Assembly (NCBI GenBank): GCA_030248195.1 | Contig: JASAND010027809.1 | Span: 1 to 64,000, forward strand | Source: Trissonchulus latispiculum | Lineage: Eukaryota > Nematoda > Enoplea > Enoplida > Ironidae | Reading direction: 5' to 3' | DNA: 64,000 bases | Shown here: in pieces, positions 32,480-42,299 of the stretch | Numbering within the stretch: position 1 is the stretch's first letter | Layout: the number at the start of each line of letters is the position of its first letter | The notes under the pieces: generated by a model | Told to the model about the DNA's origin: nothing | Seen by the model: the letters and a program-made list of their open reading frames with translations, nothing else | Databases searched by the model: none | Made by a program: the position numbers and the translations under genes

Positions 32480-34626
32480 CATGTACATGCAAATTAAATG
32501 GCCCAAATTCATCATATTCCACTATATAATATGTTACTTTCGGTGTTTAAATTAAATGGTCTGCTCTTTTAAATGGTCTGCTCATGTTGTAAAAACGTAT
32601 ATATAAATAACAGTAGAAACATTTTTCCATCTCATCGGGAACAACTGAAAAAGAAACTCCTTTTTCCAGCCCTTTGTCCTTGCCCGGTGCGCGAACTGAT
32701 CTCTCTGGGGAACGCAAGTTTTTACACCCATATAAACCCATATCATAGGGGAGCACTCTCTCACACTCCCTGTATTAAACAAGGCAAAAGTACGCATATA
32801 TAGTATGTAACATACTTTGCAGATCCGTAACCTCCAACATTGTAAATAACAAATACCATAAGCACCGATGATGCAACTTAACATTCAATATCTGTGTAAT
32901 TACAGTACCCTCCTATAAATACGGAATGTAAAAGCATTGTAAAGAAAAAATATATAAAGGACAATCCACATGAGTTTGGGGCAACTTTGCAAATAGTAGA
33001 TTCAACTCATTAAAGCAACAACCGATCAAATGCAAGAATTAGCGTGGGCTTAAAATTTTTTCTGGTCAATTTTTTCTGTGGGCAAAACCATTTGGAGGGG
33101 GGCGCCCCCCCCCACCTGCTCTCCCCTATCAACGCTAGTGCTGAACATTTTGTCAATTTTTGCGTTTTCGGCGCGACTACCCTTCCCCCAGGACGTCTCC
33201 CCAAAAATTTCTGGGGGTGGGTTGAAAAAATTGCTGAGGGCTCCCCCATCCTCAACCCTCACGTCTTACACCTATGCGTATGCCTCTACCCCCATCTGTT
33301 TTGGCGAACCCCCCTCCGCCCCCTATAAATTAGTTGCCCTCCTCTCCAGAGGTGTACCAGGCTACAGCATGCTCTCTCTGACTGTGAGACCTCCCACGGG
33401 AAGGCCAGACCCCCTCCCCTCCCTCATCGTTTCCCTGAAACGATGGGTCTCGGGCATAGTTTCCCCAGGGGGGCGGGTTGGGGGGGGGGGGGTTCTCCGG
33501 TTCTCACCCCTAAATCTCACTCTAAATTTCTCACTCTAAATTTTTTGAAAGGAATTGCTTTTGAATCCCTAGAAGTTGAGAATTTTTGATATTTCAGACA
33601 TGAAAGCAGTTTTTCAATGCACTTTTTATTTCAGATCAGCAAATAATCTGAGAGCTAGCATTGTACGCGTGGAAGCGCTGTGGAGAAACCAAATGTTACG
33701 AAGAAATAGGACCCGCGGGAGTCTGGGGGCGGAGCCCCTCGAAGTTGCAGAATTTTTCATATCAGGTAGTGCGCATCAGCGCACTACCTAGAATAGGGAA
33801 AAAAAGGCGTATTGCGGCCTCTTGGAACATAGTTTCCCCTGTTGCCGGCGGAGGAGTTGAGGTAGAGCCTTCATATTTTACCAGTAGAAACCCCTTCACG
33901 AGGGGTACATGCTGTGCAAATTTGAGCAAAATCGGCCGAGCCGTTTTTGAGATATGACAGATTCAATTTTTCAATGCACGACTTTCTTTCCAGTTTTTTT
34001 TCTCCCCCCCCCTAGGGGTCGGAGGTCTTAGATTTTCTATACCATATGGGGTTTTTTTTGAACAACTTTTTCCCCATTTTTGGGGAAATGAGTATGGAGT
34101 AGGTATGGCCCCCCCATAGGTCTGTGTACATAGCAGGATTTCGATTTTTTCGGAGATTTTCCAAAATAGTCAATCCTTCTGTTCAAGTAAACTTGAACTG
34201 GGGCAGGCCGATGGGTCTGAGGTTCGCCGTGGAGCATGGCCCCATGGTCTAGATTGCCATGGGGTATATGAATTTTGGATCTGTCCCCTGTAGTTTTCTG
34301 GCCGGGGGTCACTAGTTAACGTGTAAAAGGGGGGGGTCTGGGCCTACGGAGTAGGCAGCCCTATACATAAGAGCTGCTGGGCTGAGGTTTCGTATTCGAA
34401 TAGGAACCCCTATATGGTGAATCTAAATGGCCCATTAGTTTCGGTCTAGGACCTATCCATGTGGCTGGGGGGCACCCTGGTGGTGGTGGGCCCTACCGTG
34501 TCGCAACTCCAACTTTAACCTCTTCTACAGAAATATCTACAGGGAGCAGGTCTCTCTTATTTGGGGTTTGGGGTGGGGTGCGGGAGCACTACAGCATAGG
34601 CTATACTGGGTTTCGCCCGGACCCCT
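32480..34626. other. Repeat-rich stretch without a gene
   Basis: G/C homopolymer blocks (33095-33120, 33480-33490, 34005) suggest MITE interiors whose ends I could not fix. At 33764-33789 there is a perfect 11-bp stem-loop, AGGTAGTGCGC-ATCA-GCGCACTACCT. No open frame shows a domain, and nothing upstream of the Rep-helicase ORF looks like its missing N terminus. Confidence 0.4.
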
Positions 34627-35520
34627 GTGGCGCCCTGGCCAGGGGTCCGGACCGTGGACCATGCCCAAAATGGCCAAAAATCGATTTTTCTAAAAGTGGC
34701 CAAGTTTGGTATGAAATGAAAGCCCTTGGTGAGGCGAACATTTTTTGTCATTGGAGGACCCCTCCAAAGTGGCCCCAGTGGCCTGTGGCGCCCTGACCAG
34801 GGTCCGGACCGGTCCAAAATGGCCAAAAATCGATTTTTCCAAAAGTGGCCATGTTTGGTATCAAATGAAAGCCCTTGGTGAGGCGAACATTTTTTGTCAT
34901 TGGAAGACCCCTCTAAAGTGGTCCCAGCGGCCTGTGGCGCCCTGGCCAGGGTCCGGACCGGTCCAAAATGGTCAAAAATCGATTTTTCCAAAAGTGGCCA
35001 TGTTTGGTATCAAATGAAAGCCCTTGGTGAGGCGAACATTGTTTGTCATTGGAGGACCCATCCAAAGTGGCCCCAGCGGTCTGTGGCGCCCTGACCAGGG
35101 TCCGAACTGGTCAAAAATCGATTTTTTAAAAAATTTCCAACTTTGGTATCAAATGAAAGCCCTTGGTGAGGGGAACATTTTTTCTCATTGGAGGACCCCT
35201 CCAAAGTGGTCCCAGCGGCCTGTGGCGCCCTGGCCAGGGTCCGGACTGGTCAAAAATCGATTTTTTAAAAAATTTCCAAGTTTGGTATTAAATGAAAGCC
35301 CTTGGTCAGGCGAACATTTTTTCTCATTGGAGGACCCCTCCAAAGTGTTCCCAGCGGCCTGTGGCGCCTTGATCAGTGTCCGGACTGGTCAAAAATCGAT
35401 TTTTTAAAAAATTTCCAAGTTTGGTATCAAATGAAAGCCCTTGGTCAGGCGAACATTTTTTGTCATTGCAGGACCCCTTTAAAGTTTCCCTTGCGAGCTG
35501 TGGCGCCCTGGTCAGGGGGT
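34627..35520. repeat. Tandem repeat, seven copies of a 139-158 bp unit
   Basis: Units start with 'gtggcgccctg' at 34627, 34785, 34934, 35083, 35222, 35361 and 35500, giving spacings of 158, 149, 149, 139, 139 and 139. Each contains 'ggtatcaaatgaaagccctt' and 'caaaaatcgatttttc'. The last, partial unit runs directly into the Rep-helicase ORF. Open frames across the array come from the unit length and are not genes. Confidence 0.95.
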
Positions 35521-35522
35521 GA

Positions 35523-38500
35523 GGGACGGACAGCGGTTTGACAGCAGCTGAGTTACTAGATCGCGTTCATAGAAAGGACGTTAAGTTGGAAGATCAGCTG
35601 TTCTGCACTTTTGCTAAAGTGCCCGGAACTAAGCAGTATTGGGAGTGCTTCCGTGGGGACTTGACGGTTATGGATGATACACACGGTCCGGCAACGTTCT
35701 TCATGACTCTGTCCTGCGATGAGCTTAATTGGCCCGATATGCGTGAATACCTTGTTGAAATGAACCGTCATATTCCTGGAGTTGAAACCATGACCACTGC
35801 CAGTCTATGCGCTGTTGATCCTGTGTCTGTGAGTGTTCATTTCCACAGGAGGTTCCAAACGTTTTTCGACAATGTCATACTTGACCCGGACGGGATTGTT
35901 GGCGAGGTGGTTCATTGGGCCTGGCGGAAGGAGTATCAGGCGAGGGGCGCTCCACACATCCATATGAAGCTGTGGGTTAAAGATGCTCCGGTGTATGGCG
36001 TGGATCCCGACGAGAAGGTGGTGGAGTTTATTGACAAATATATCACGTGTGCGATTCCAAACGCTGAGAAAGATCCCATACTACATCACCTTATAACGAC
36101 GAAACAACATCACAAGTGTACAGGCAGTTGCCTCCGAAAGGGCTATGATAAATTTAAAAAAGCGTTCGTGGAGACGCTGCTTTGTCGGTATGGCTTTCCG
36201 AGGATGGCTACTGAGGAGACTGTGCTGAATTCTGTGGAGTCCACTATTAAGGCAAAGGCTGCTGGGAAAAAGGTGAAAAAGTTCTATTACGTCAAGCGAA
36301 ATGAAAACGAAGTTAACATCAACGATTACAACCCTCCTTGTGAACTTTTCTGGGGCGCCAATACCGACTGCCAGTGCGTGTGCGAAGCTTCCAGGATGCT
36401 GAACATCTACATAACGTCGTACGTTTCAAAGCAGGAAAGACAGGCGACGAAGAGAGCATGGGAAGCTGTGGACAAGGAAAAGACGGCGTACGGGCAGTTA
36501 AAAAGTATGGGCTACAAGATCTTCAGGGATCGTGAAATCGGAGCCTACGAAGCTGCTGACCGGCTGCTGGCTCATCCCATGTGCGGTTTATCAGAAAAGG
36601 TGCTATTTGTGGGAGTTAATCCGAGGAAAAAACGGCGTCGTTGTTTGAAGACTTTCAAGGAGGTGGAGGGTTTGGAGTCTTCGGATACGAACGTTTTCAA
36701 AGACAACTGGATTGACGTCTTCTACCCACAGCGCCCAGATTCGATGGAGAACGTCTCTCTCCACGACATGGTTCGTGATTATCGAGTGCAGAAATACTCT
36801 CCGCATGAGGACGGCATTCCGCAGAAGTACCGTGGGTTTCCTCAGCTTAAAAAGGTTAGAGGTTGCTTCGTGCCGAATAAGACGAAACCACTTATCAAGT
36901 ATCCTACGGTCTATCCTCAGGTTTCAGACGATGAGCGACAGCGGTACTTTCATAACCTGCTGATGCTGTTTGTCCCCTGGAGGAACGAAGATGAAGACAT
37001 CTTGGGGGAGTACCATGACTATCAGGAGGCTTTTGAGCATCGGTGTACGTCTGAGGAGTTTGGTGCTCTTAGGACTGCCGATTTTCGTGCAAAGCAGTTG
37101 CAGGATGCCCGTGAATACATCTCAAAGCTGCAGGAAGAAGCTCGATTGGAACAGAAAGATCTGGAAATTAGTGTGGAGACGGAGGATGACATCGCGGCGT
37201 ACGCAGCGGTTTCCACATCGGCTGAAGCGGTTGCGACTAATCAGGTGTTTACTGAGGAAGGTCTGCAAGAAATGGTTGCCTCTTTGAATGCTGAACAGCG
37301 AATCGTATTCGATTCTGTCATGGACAGCGCGGAGGCTTCAGTTGCTGGAAAACCGAAGGGGATGCGATGTTTCGTCAGTGGTGTTGCTGGTACCGGTAAA
37401 TCTCATCTTATAAATACTATCCGGTATGCGGTTTCTTTGCGATATGGTCCGCAGGCAGTTGCCGTTTCTGCCCCTACTGGTCTAGCTGCATTAAATGTGG
37501 CTGGTGTAACCATCCATAAACTACTTCGGCTTCCAATCCAACATGGTGAAGATGCGAAGTTTTGGAGTCTGCGTAAGAATGAATTGAAGATAGTTTCGAA
37601 GGATGTGGAGAAGGTTTTGGTTTTCATCATTGATGAAATTTCAATGGTCTCCAACAAGGTCCTAGCCTATGTCCACCAGCGACTCAATGAAGTGTTTGCT
37701 GATCCGCAATCAAAGTTGGTCGACTTGTTTGGGGGAGATCGTATTGTCATAGTGGTGTTTGGAGATTTGCTACAACTTCCTCCTGTTCGTAGCCAGTTCT
37801 GCTTCCAGACTATCAGTGGAGCGGATAATAAGAAATTTTTTGGGGCTGTGCCGTTGTCCAACAATCTCTGGCGGGAATTTTTGTACGTGGAACTGACCCA
37901 GAACATGAGGCAGGCTGGTGATTTGCCTTTCGCTGAACTGCTTTCAAGGGCCAGAGTGGGGTCTTTGAACCAACAGGATATTTCCACGCTGGAGGGCCGT
38001 GTCCTTGTGAAAGGGAAGGACGGGAAAATCGGTGTAAAGGCCGACATCTGCGACGGAACTTCGCTTGGGGACTGTTCCCTGGAGGAATTGGTCGGTTTCT
38101 ATCTGGAACTGTTCAGCAGTGACGGCAGGGCCCTTTGTCTGCTACCTAAAAATGATGATGTCGCACAATTCAACAGGGGGATTTTGGATAAGCTTGGTAT
38201 TCGGCCATTCTCGATCCTGGCCGAGGATACGTGGTCTGATGGAAAAGGGAGGCGCAAGAGGAATAAGAAGCTGCAGAAAAAGAAAAAGGCGTCTGAAACT
38301 GGCGGACTGGAAGAGAATCTGGTGCTTGGTATTGGCACTCGTGTAATGCTGAGGAGGAACATAAATTTGGAGAAGAGGTTGGTAAATGGATCCCTCGGCG
38401 TATTAGAAGGAATTAAGCGCGGTGCGATGCCTGGAGAACAGCGGATAGAGGCGTTGGTTATTCGTTTTGATGGAATGGATTCACCTGTCGAGGTCTTCCG

Positions 38501-39806
38501 CAGCGATGTACCGTTCCATATCAGCAAAAACGTCATTGTTACTCGAAGTCAGTTTCCCGTGACCTTAGCGTATGCAATTACGGTGCACAAGAGTCAGGGT
38601 TTGAGTCTGCAGACTGTCATGGTTGATTTGGGCCAGAACTGCTTTGAGTCAGCAATGGGGTATGTTGCGCTTTCCAGATGCCGACAGCTTAAGAACCTTT
38701 ATCTGCTGGCCTTCGACAAGAACCGAGTTTGGTGCAAGACTGCGTGCTGTGCTGAATATGACCGGCTGAGAACTCTGTACAACGAAACGATCAATCCTGT
38801 TACTCCGCTGCCGAGGATGCCTGCCGCCAACACCAGTGCTGATCATCGCTGCCGACGATTCAAGGCTGCGGTGAGCATTCCTGCCTTGGTGCGTGCAATG
38901 GCATCGAACGCCAACGACTTCCAGCCGCCAGTTCCCACAGGCAGTGCCGAACCTGCAGCCGATGGTGCAACGACTGAGTTTCTAAGGCTGCAAAACTCGG
39001 GTGAAAACTCGTGCTATGCCAACAGTGTCGTCCAGGTTGTTTTTGCTTTGGGAGAACCCATGGTGAACAGGCTTCTACGTTCTTCCGGTGAGAACAGAGT
39101 CCTGACGCAGTTGGCGATATTACGCAGGCGAGAGATGGAACAGCCGCGGGAGATTCATAGCTCAAAGGCGTTGCGGTCCTGTGTTGGAGCTATGTTTCGA
39201 GGAGACAATCAACAGGATGCTGCAGAGTTCCTCAGCTGTATTGTAAACAACTTCTTTCCTGGTGGATGTCAAGACCTGCTTGCTTTCAGCACTTCCACAT
39301 CCAAAACTTGTCGACAATGCAGACAGCAGTCAGGCGGTCTTGTGCCCACCGTCTACGTCCTGAATTTAAATCTGCCTGCCAGGGGAAGGGTGGCTTGGTC
39401 GGATTGGTTGACAGAGCACAGCACTGTTGTTTCACACTGTGCAACTTGCAGGGTGGACAGAGAGCACTCTTCTGTTGCAGAAGTCTCTGTTTATCAAACT
39501 ACAAAATATCTCATAATTGAGATCGGGCTATTTCTGAGTGAAGAGACTGGTGGTGAATACCGGCGGTGCATGGGTTCCGTCGTGGGCGTGAGGACATCTG
39601 GGGTGAAAGTGGGGAATGCCAAGTTCTGTCCGGTGGCGGCTATTAAACATCTGGGAGAGTCTCCGGAGGCGGGTCACTATACAGCTTATGTCAAGGACCC
39701 TGGTGGGGCGTGGTTGGAAATCTCCGACAGCACTGCCTCTGCTCGAGCTACGCTGCCTAGTGGGCTGAAGGATGTCCGCGTTCTTGTTCTAAAGAGGGCA
39801 GAGTAG
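35523..39806 (+). CDS. Helitron-type Rep/PIF1-like helicase fused to a ubiquitin-specific protease (USP) domain
   Basis: An uninterrupted frame of about 1,427 codons runs from just after an in-frame TGA (35520) to TAG. Residues are numbered from the TTG at 35538. The Helitron_like_N region has the HUH-type pair PHIHMKLW (H140, H142) and the two-tyrosine motif YITSY (Y291, Y295). The PIF1 helicase follows: Walker A GVAGTGKS (615-622), DEIS (699-702), FGDLLQLPPV (near 740), HKSQGLS (near 1017) and YVALSRC (near 1043). A lysine-rich segment (near 902-915) looks like a nuclear localisation signal. The C terminus (about 1150-1420) is a USP/C19 domain: Cys box ENSCYANSVVQ (C1159), QQDAAEFL (1225-1232), two CxxC pairs and His box GHYTAYVKD (H1380), then WLEISDS. 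Helitron proteins nick and unwind DNA for rolling-circle transposition; the USP would cleave ubiquitin. No credible ATG lies before the conserved region, so the N terminus is truncated or in a missing exon. Confidence 0.93.
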   Translation, partial: GTDSGLTAAELLDRVHRKDVKLEDQLFCTFAKVPGTKQYWECFRGDLTVMDDTHGPATFFMTLSCDELNWPDMREYLVEMNRHIPGVETMTTASLCAVDPVSVSVHFHRRFQTFFDNVILDPDGIVGEVVHWAWRKEYQARGAPHIHMKLWVKDAPVYGVDPDEKVVEFIDKYITCAIPNAEKDPILHHLITTKQHHKCTGSCLRKGYDKFKKAFVETLLCRYGFPRMATEETVLNSVESTIKAKAAGKKVKKFYYVKRNENEVNINDYNPPCELFWGANTDCQCVCEASRMLNIYITSYVSKQERQATKRAWEAVDKEKTAYGQLKSMGYKIFRDREIGAYEAADRLLAHPMCGLSEKVLFVGVNPRKKRRRCLKTFKEVEGLESSDTNVFKDNWIDVFYPQRPDSMENVSLHDMVRDYRVQKYSPHEDGIPQKYRGFPQLKKVRGCFVPNKTKPLIKYPTVYPQVSDDERQRYFHNLLMLFVPWRNEDEDILGEYHDYQEAFEHRCTSEEFGALRTADFRAKQLQDAREYISKLQEEARLEQKDLEISVETEDDIAAYAAVSTSAEAVATNQVFTEEGLQEMVASLNAEQRIVFDSVMDSAEASVAGKPKGMRCFVSGVAGTGKSHLINTIRYAVSLRYGPQAVAVSAPTGLAALNVAGVTIHKLLRLPIQHGEDAKFWSLRKNELKIVSKDVEKVLVFIIDEISMVSNKVLAYVHQRLNEVFADPQSKLVDLFGGDRIVIVVFGDLLQLPPVRSQFCFQTISGADNKKFFGAVPLSNNLWREFLYVELTQNMRQAGDLPFAELLSRARVGSLNQQDISTLEGRVLVKGKDGKIGVKADICDGTSLGDCSLEELVGFYLELFSSDGRALCLLPKNDDVAQFNRGILDKLGIRPFSILAEDTWSDGKGRRKRNKKLQKKKKASETGGLEENLVLGIGTRVMLRRNINLEKRLVNGSLGVLEGIKRGAMPGEQRIEALVIRFDGMDSPVEVFRSDVPFHISKNVIVTRSQFPVTLAYAITVHKSQGLSLQTVMVDLGQNCFESAMGYVALSRCRQLKNLYLLAFDKNRVWCKTACCAEYDRLRTLYNETINPVTPLPRMPAANTSADHRCRRFKAAVSIPALVRAMASNANDFQPPVPTGSAEPAADGATTEFLRLQNSGENSCYANSVVQVVFALGEPMVNRLLRSSGENRVLTQLAILRRREMEQPREIHSSKALRSCVGAMFRGDNQQDAAEFLSCIVNNFFPGGCQDLLAFSTSTSKTCRQCRQQSGGLVPTVYVLNLNLPARGRVAWSDWLTEHSTVVSHCATCRVDREHSSVAEVSVYQTTKYLIIEIGLFLSEETGGEYRRCMGSVVGVRTSGVKVGNAKFCPVAAIKHLGESPEAGHYTAYVKDPGGAWLEISDSTASARATLPSGLKDVRVLVLKRAE

Positions 39807-39951
39807 CAGTACGAGGTATACGAGAAAATTTCGACCGTTTGGTCTAGCTAGGTCCTTTTACCATATCAAGGGCGACACTATAGCTACAGCTTAACGGAGC
39901 GTAGGCTGGACATGAAATTGTCAGTTTAGTACCATAATTGATTTTTTGTAG

Positions 39952-40232
39952 GTTGTTATTGGGCTGTGCCTTGGTTCAGCATCATGGTAGATTACAGCGT
40001 GGCTGATCTGGAAACTGACGCCATCCTCATGGGTGCGAGACTGGAGGTTGAGGAGTCTCCATTATCTCCCCATGAGTTGTCTGCGTGGCGTGGTGTTCTG
40101 GATAAGTGGGCCTCGTGCGCAAAAAATGCGCTGATGGATTGGCCTGCAGCTTTGTTGTATGCTGCCTGCAGGCTGGCTTCTCTGGCTCATGGTGATGAGG
40201 ACAAGTGGAAGGAGAGCACACCTGGGATTAAG
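39952..40232 (+). CDS. Possible exon downstream of the Rep-helicase ORF
   Basis: A polypyrimidine tract and AG ('gattttttgtag') precede a frame with an ATG at 39984. It reads MVDYSVADLETDAILMGARL, then LSAWRGVLDKWASC and DWPAALLYAACRLASLAHG, and reaches a weak donor 'AAG|gttttt' at 40232; without splicing it stops at 40250. No domain is recognised. Its base composition is like that of the preceding ORF. It could be a second transposon product, a captured host exon, or chance. Confidence 0.3.
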
Positions 40233-40379
40233 GTTTTTACTGTTAATTAAGGTTGATCTCTCCTATGAAACGTTATTAGGTTTAATGCTTAAGAAGGAAA
40301 TTTGCAAATGGAAAGAGTATGACAGAATTTTCAGTGATTCCTAGTTTGGTATCAAGCTGACACATGGGCAGATGCCGAA

Positions 40380-42290
40380 TTCAAGGCTTGAGCACAAGAT
40401 GTAATAGAGACAGTCTAAGCTAAGCTGCCAACACTGGCTACAATGGGTTCTGGACAGTTTAAAGCTCAGGACGTTTTGACAGAACAAAGCATGTTTGTTT
40501 TTGTTGTTTTAGGGTCGTGTTCTGGATTGTGAGTCCGTGCCGGTGGCTGGCTGTCTGTGAAGATGATTCCGTGACAATGGCTCGGAAAGACAATGATGTC
40601 TCCGTGCTACTGGAAAGGGTATGAGACAATTCTCAGTGTATCGTAGTTAGGTATTAAACTGTCATTACTTCTGCTGCTGTGTAAGAAGAGATAATGAGCA
40701 AACACTGACTGCGTATTATACTTTCTGGAAATTTCTGTGGATCCTAGTTAGGCAACCGTCGCTGTCCGCCGTCGAAGGAACGGCAATCGTTGCGGCTCTC
40801 CACATCTGACTGGGCTGGGCCGTAGCTGTGCTTGCCCACTCTAAACAATGGGACCGGGCATGTTCGGGCCCTGTCAGGGAACAGATGCCGAATTCAATGC
40901 TCGAGGAGGCTCTGTAAAGGAACAGAAACAGTGTCTAAGCTAAGCTGCGGACAGTGGCAACAACGTGTTCCGGACAGTTTGAAGCTCAATATTTTGTAGC
41001 AGAACAAAGCATGTTTGTTTTTGCTGTTTTAGGGCCGTGTTCTGGATTGTGAGTCCGTGCCGGTGGCTGGTGGCTGTGACGGTGATTCCGTGACTGGCTC
41101 GGAATCAGAACGATGTCTCCGTGCTACTGGAAAGGGTATGGCAGAATTCTCAGTGTATCGTAGTTAGGTATTATACTGACATTTCTTCCACTGCCGTGTT
41201 AGAGGAGATAATGAGCAAACACTGAATGCGCATTGGACTTTGTGGAAGTCAATTTTTCGATTTATTTAGTTAGAACGTCAGGATTTAAACAAAAACCTAA
41301 TTTTCTGGCTATGTTCTTGTTTAGACTCAACTTTTATAACGTCCAGCCGACCATCCTGGTACAGTGGGAGCTAACATGGAGATGGAGGACTGCTAAGGAG
41401 GCTAGTTCATTAATTGTGCTTAACTAACTTATACTCGTTCATTGAAAGTTCGTCGTCGAATATTTCAGCAGGTTGTAATAAGAGATTATGGCTAGTTTTC
41501 ATGGTGTTAGTCAAACATGCTGACTACAGTTACAGGTATTACTTCTCGAGCAACTACTGGATGGTTCGATCAGACTTTTTATTGCATTGAATTTTGAAAA
41601 ATAATTAAAAAAACCGGGCTTCACCGGGCCTGACCAAGCGTCCAAGGAACGGCAGGACAGAATCGTTCCGGCCGTCCACGGCTGACTGGGCCGTGGCCCT
41701 AGGCGGTCCAGGCAAAACAGTGGTACAGAGTCTGTTGGGGCCCTGCCAGGGGACGGATGCCCGATTCAAGGCTCGGGTACAAGATTTAACAGAAACAGTG
41801 ACTAAGAGGTGTGGAGGTCTGCAAACAATGGCAACAATGGGTTCAAGACAGTTTGAAGCACAGTATGTTGTATGTTTATTTGTTGTTTTAGGGTCGTGTG
41901 AGGATTGTGAGTCCGTGCCGGTGGCTGGCGGCTGTGACGATGATTTTGTGACAGTTGCTGGTAATCAGAACGATGTTTCCGTGCTACTGGAAAGGGTATG
42001 GCAGAATTCTCAGTGTGTCGTAGTTAGGTATTAAACTGACATTTCTTCCACTGCTGTGTAAGAAGAGAGTGTGAGCGGACACTGACTGCGTACTAAACTT
42101 TGTGAAACTCAATTATGCGATTTATTTAGCTCGAACGACAGGGTTTTTGCTTAGAACAAGAACCTGATTTTCCGACTAAGGATAAGTTCTTGTTTAGACT
42201 GATCTTGGAAAACGTCCAGCCGACCATCCAGGTACTGCGGGCACAAATACGGAGACGGAGGACTGTAAACGAGTGTTGAAGGAGGCTAGT
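40380..42290 (+). repeat. Three diverged copies of an exon-like block
   Basis: Copies lie at about 40380-40740, 40860-41250 and 41640-42120. Each contains a polypyrimidine tract, 'gttttag', a core of about 105 bp starting 'ggtcgtgttctggattgtga' (41035 and 41891 in the later copies), and 'ctggaaagg|gtatgg', which looks like an acceptor-exon-donor unit. The third copy is open (CESVPVAGGCDDDFVTV and following), while the first two are frameshifted. A second shared block ('acgtccagccgaccatcc') lies at 41340 and 42206, so the real unit is about 0.87 kb. Confidence 0.6.
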
Positions 42291-42299
42291 TTCTTAATT

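Noticed and set aside
34557..35541. Several ORFs of 79-144 codons upstream of the Rep-helicase
   Set aside because: They read across the tandem array in all frames and none carries Helitron N-terminal motifs.
36603..39165. Antisense and alternative-frame ORFs inside the Rep-helicase ORF
   Set aside because: They are shadows of a GC-balanced long coding frame; no conserved motif is seen in them.
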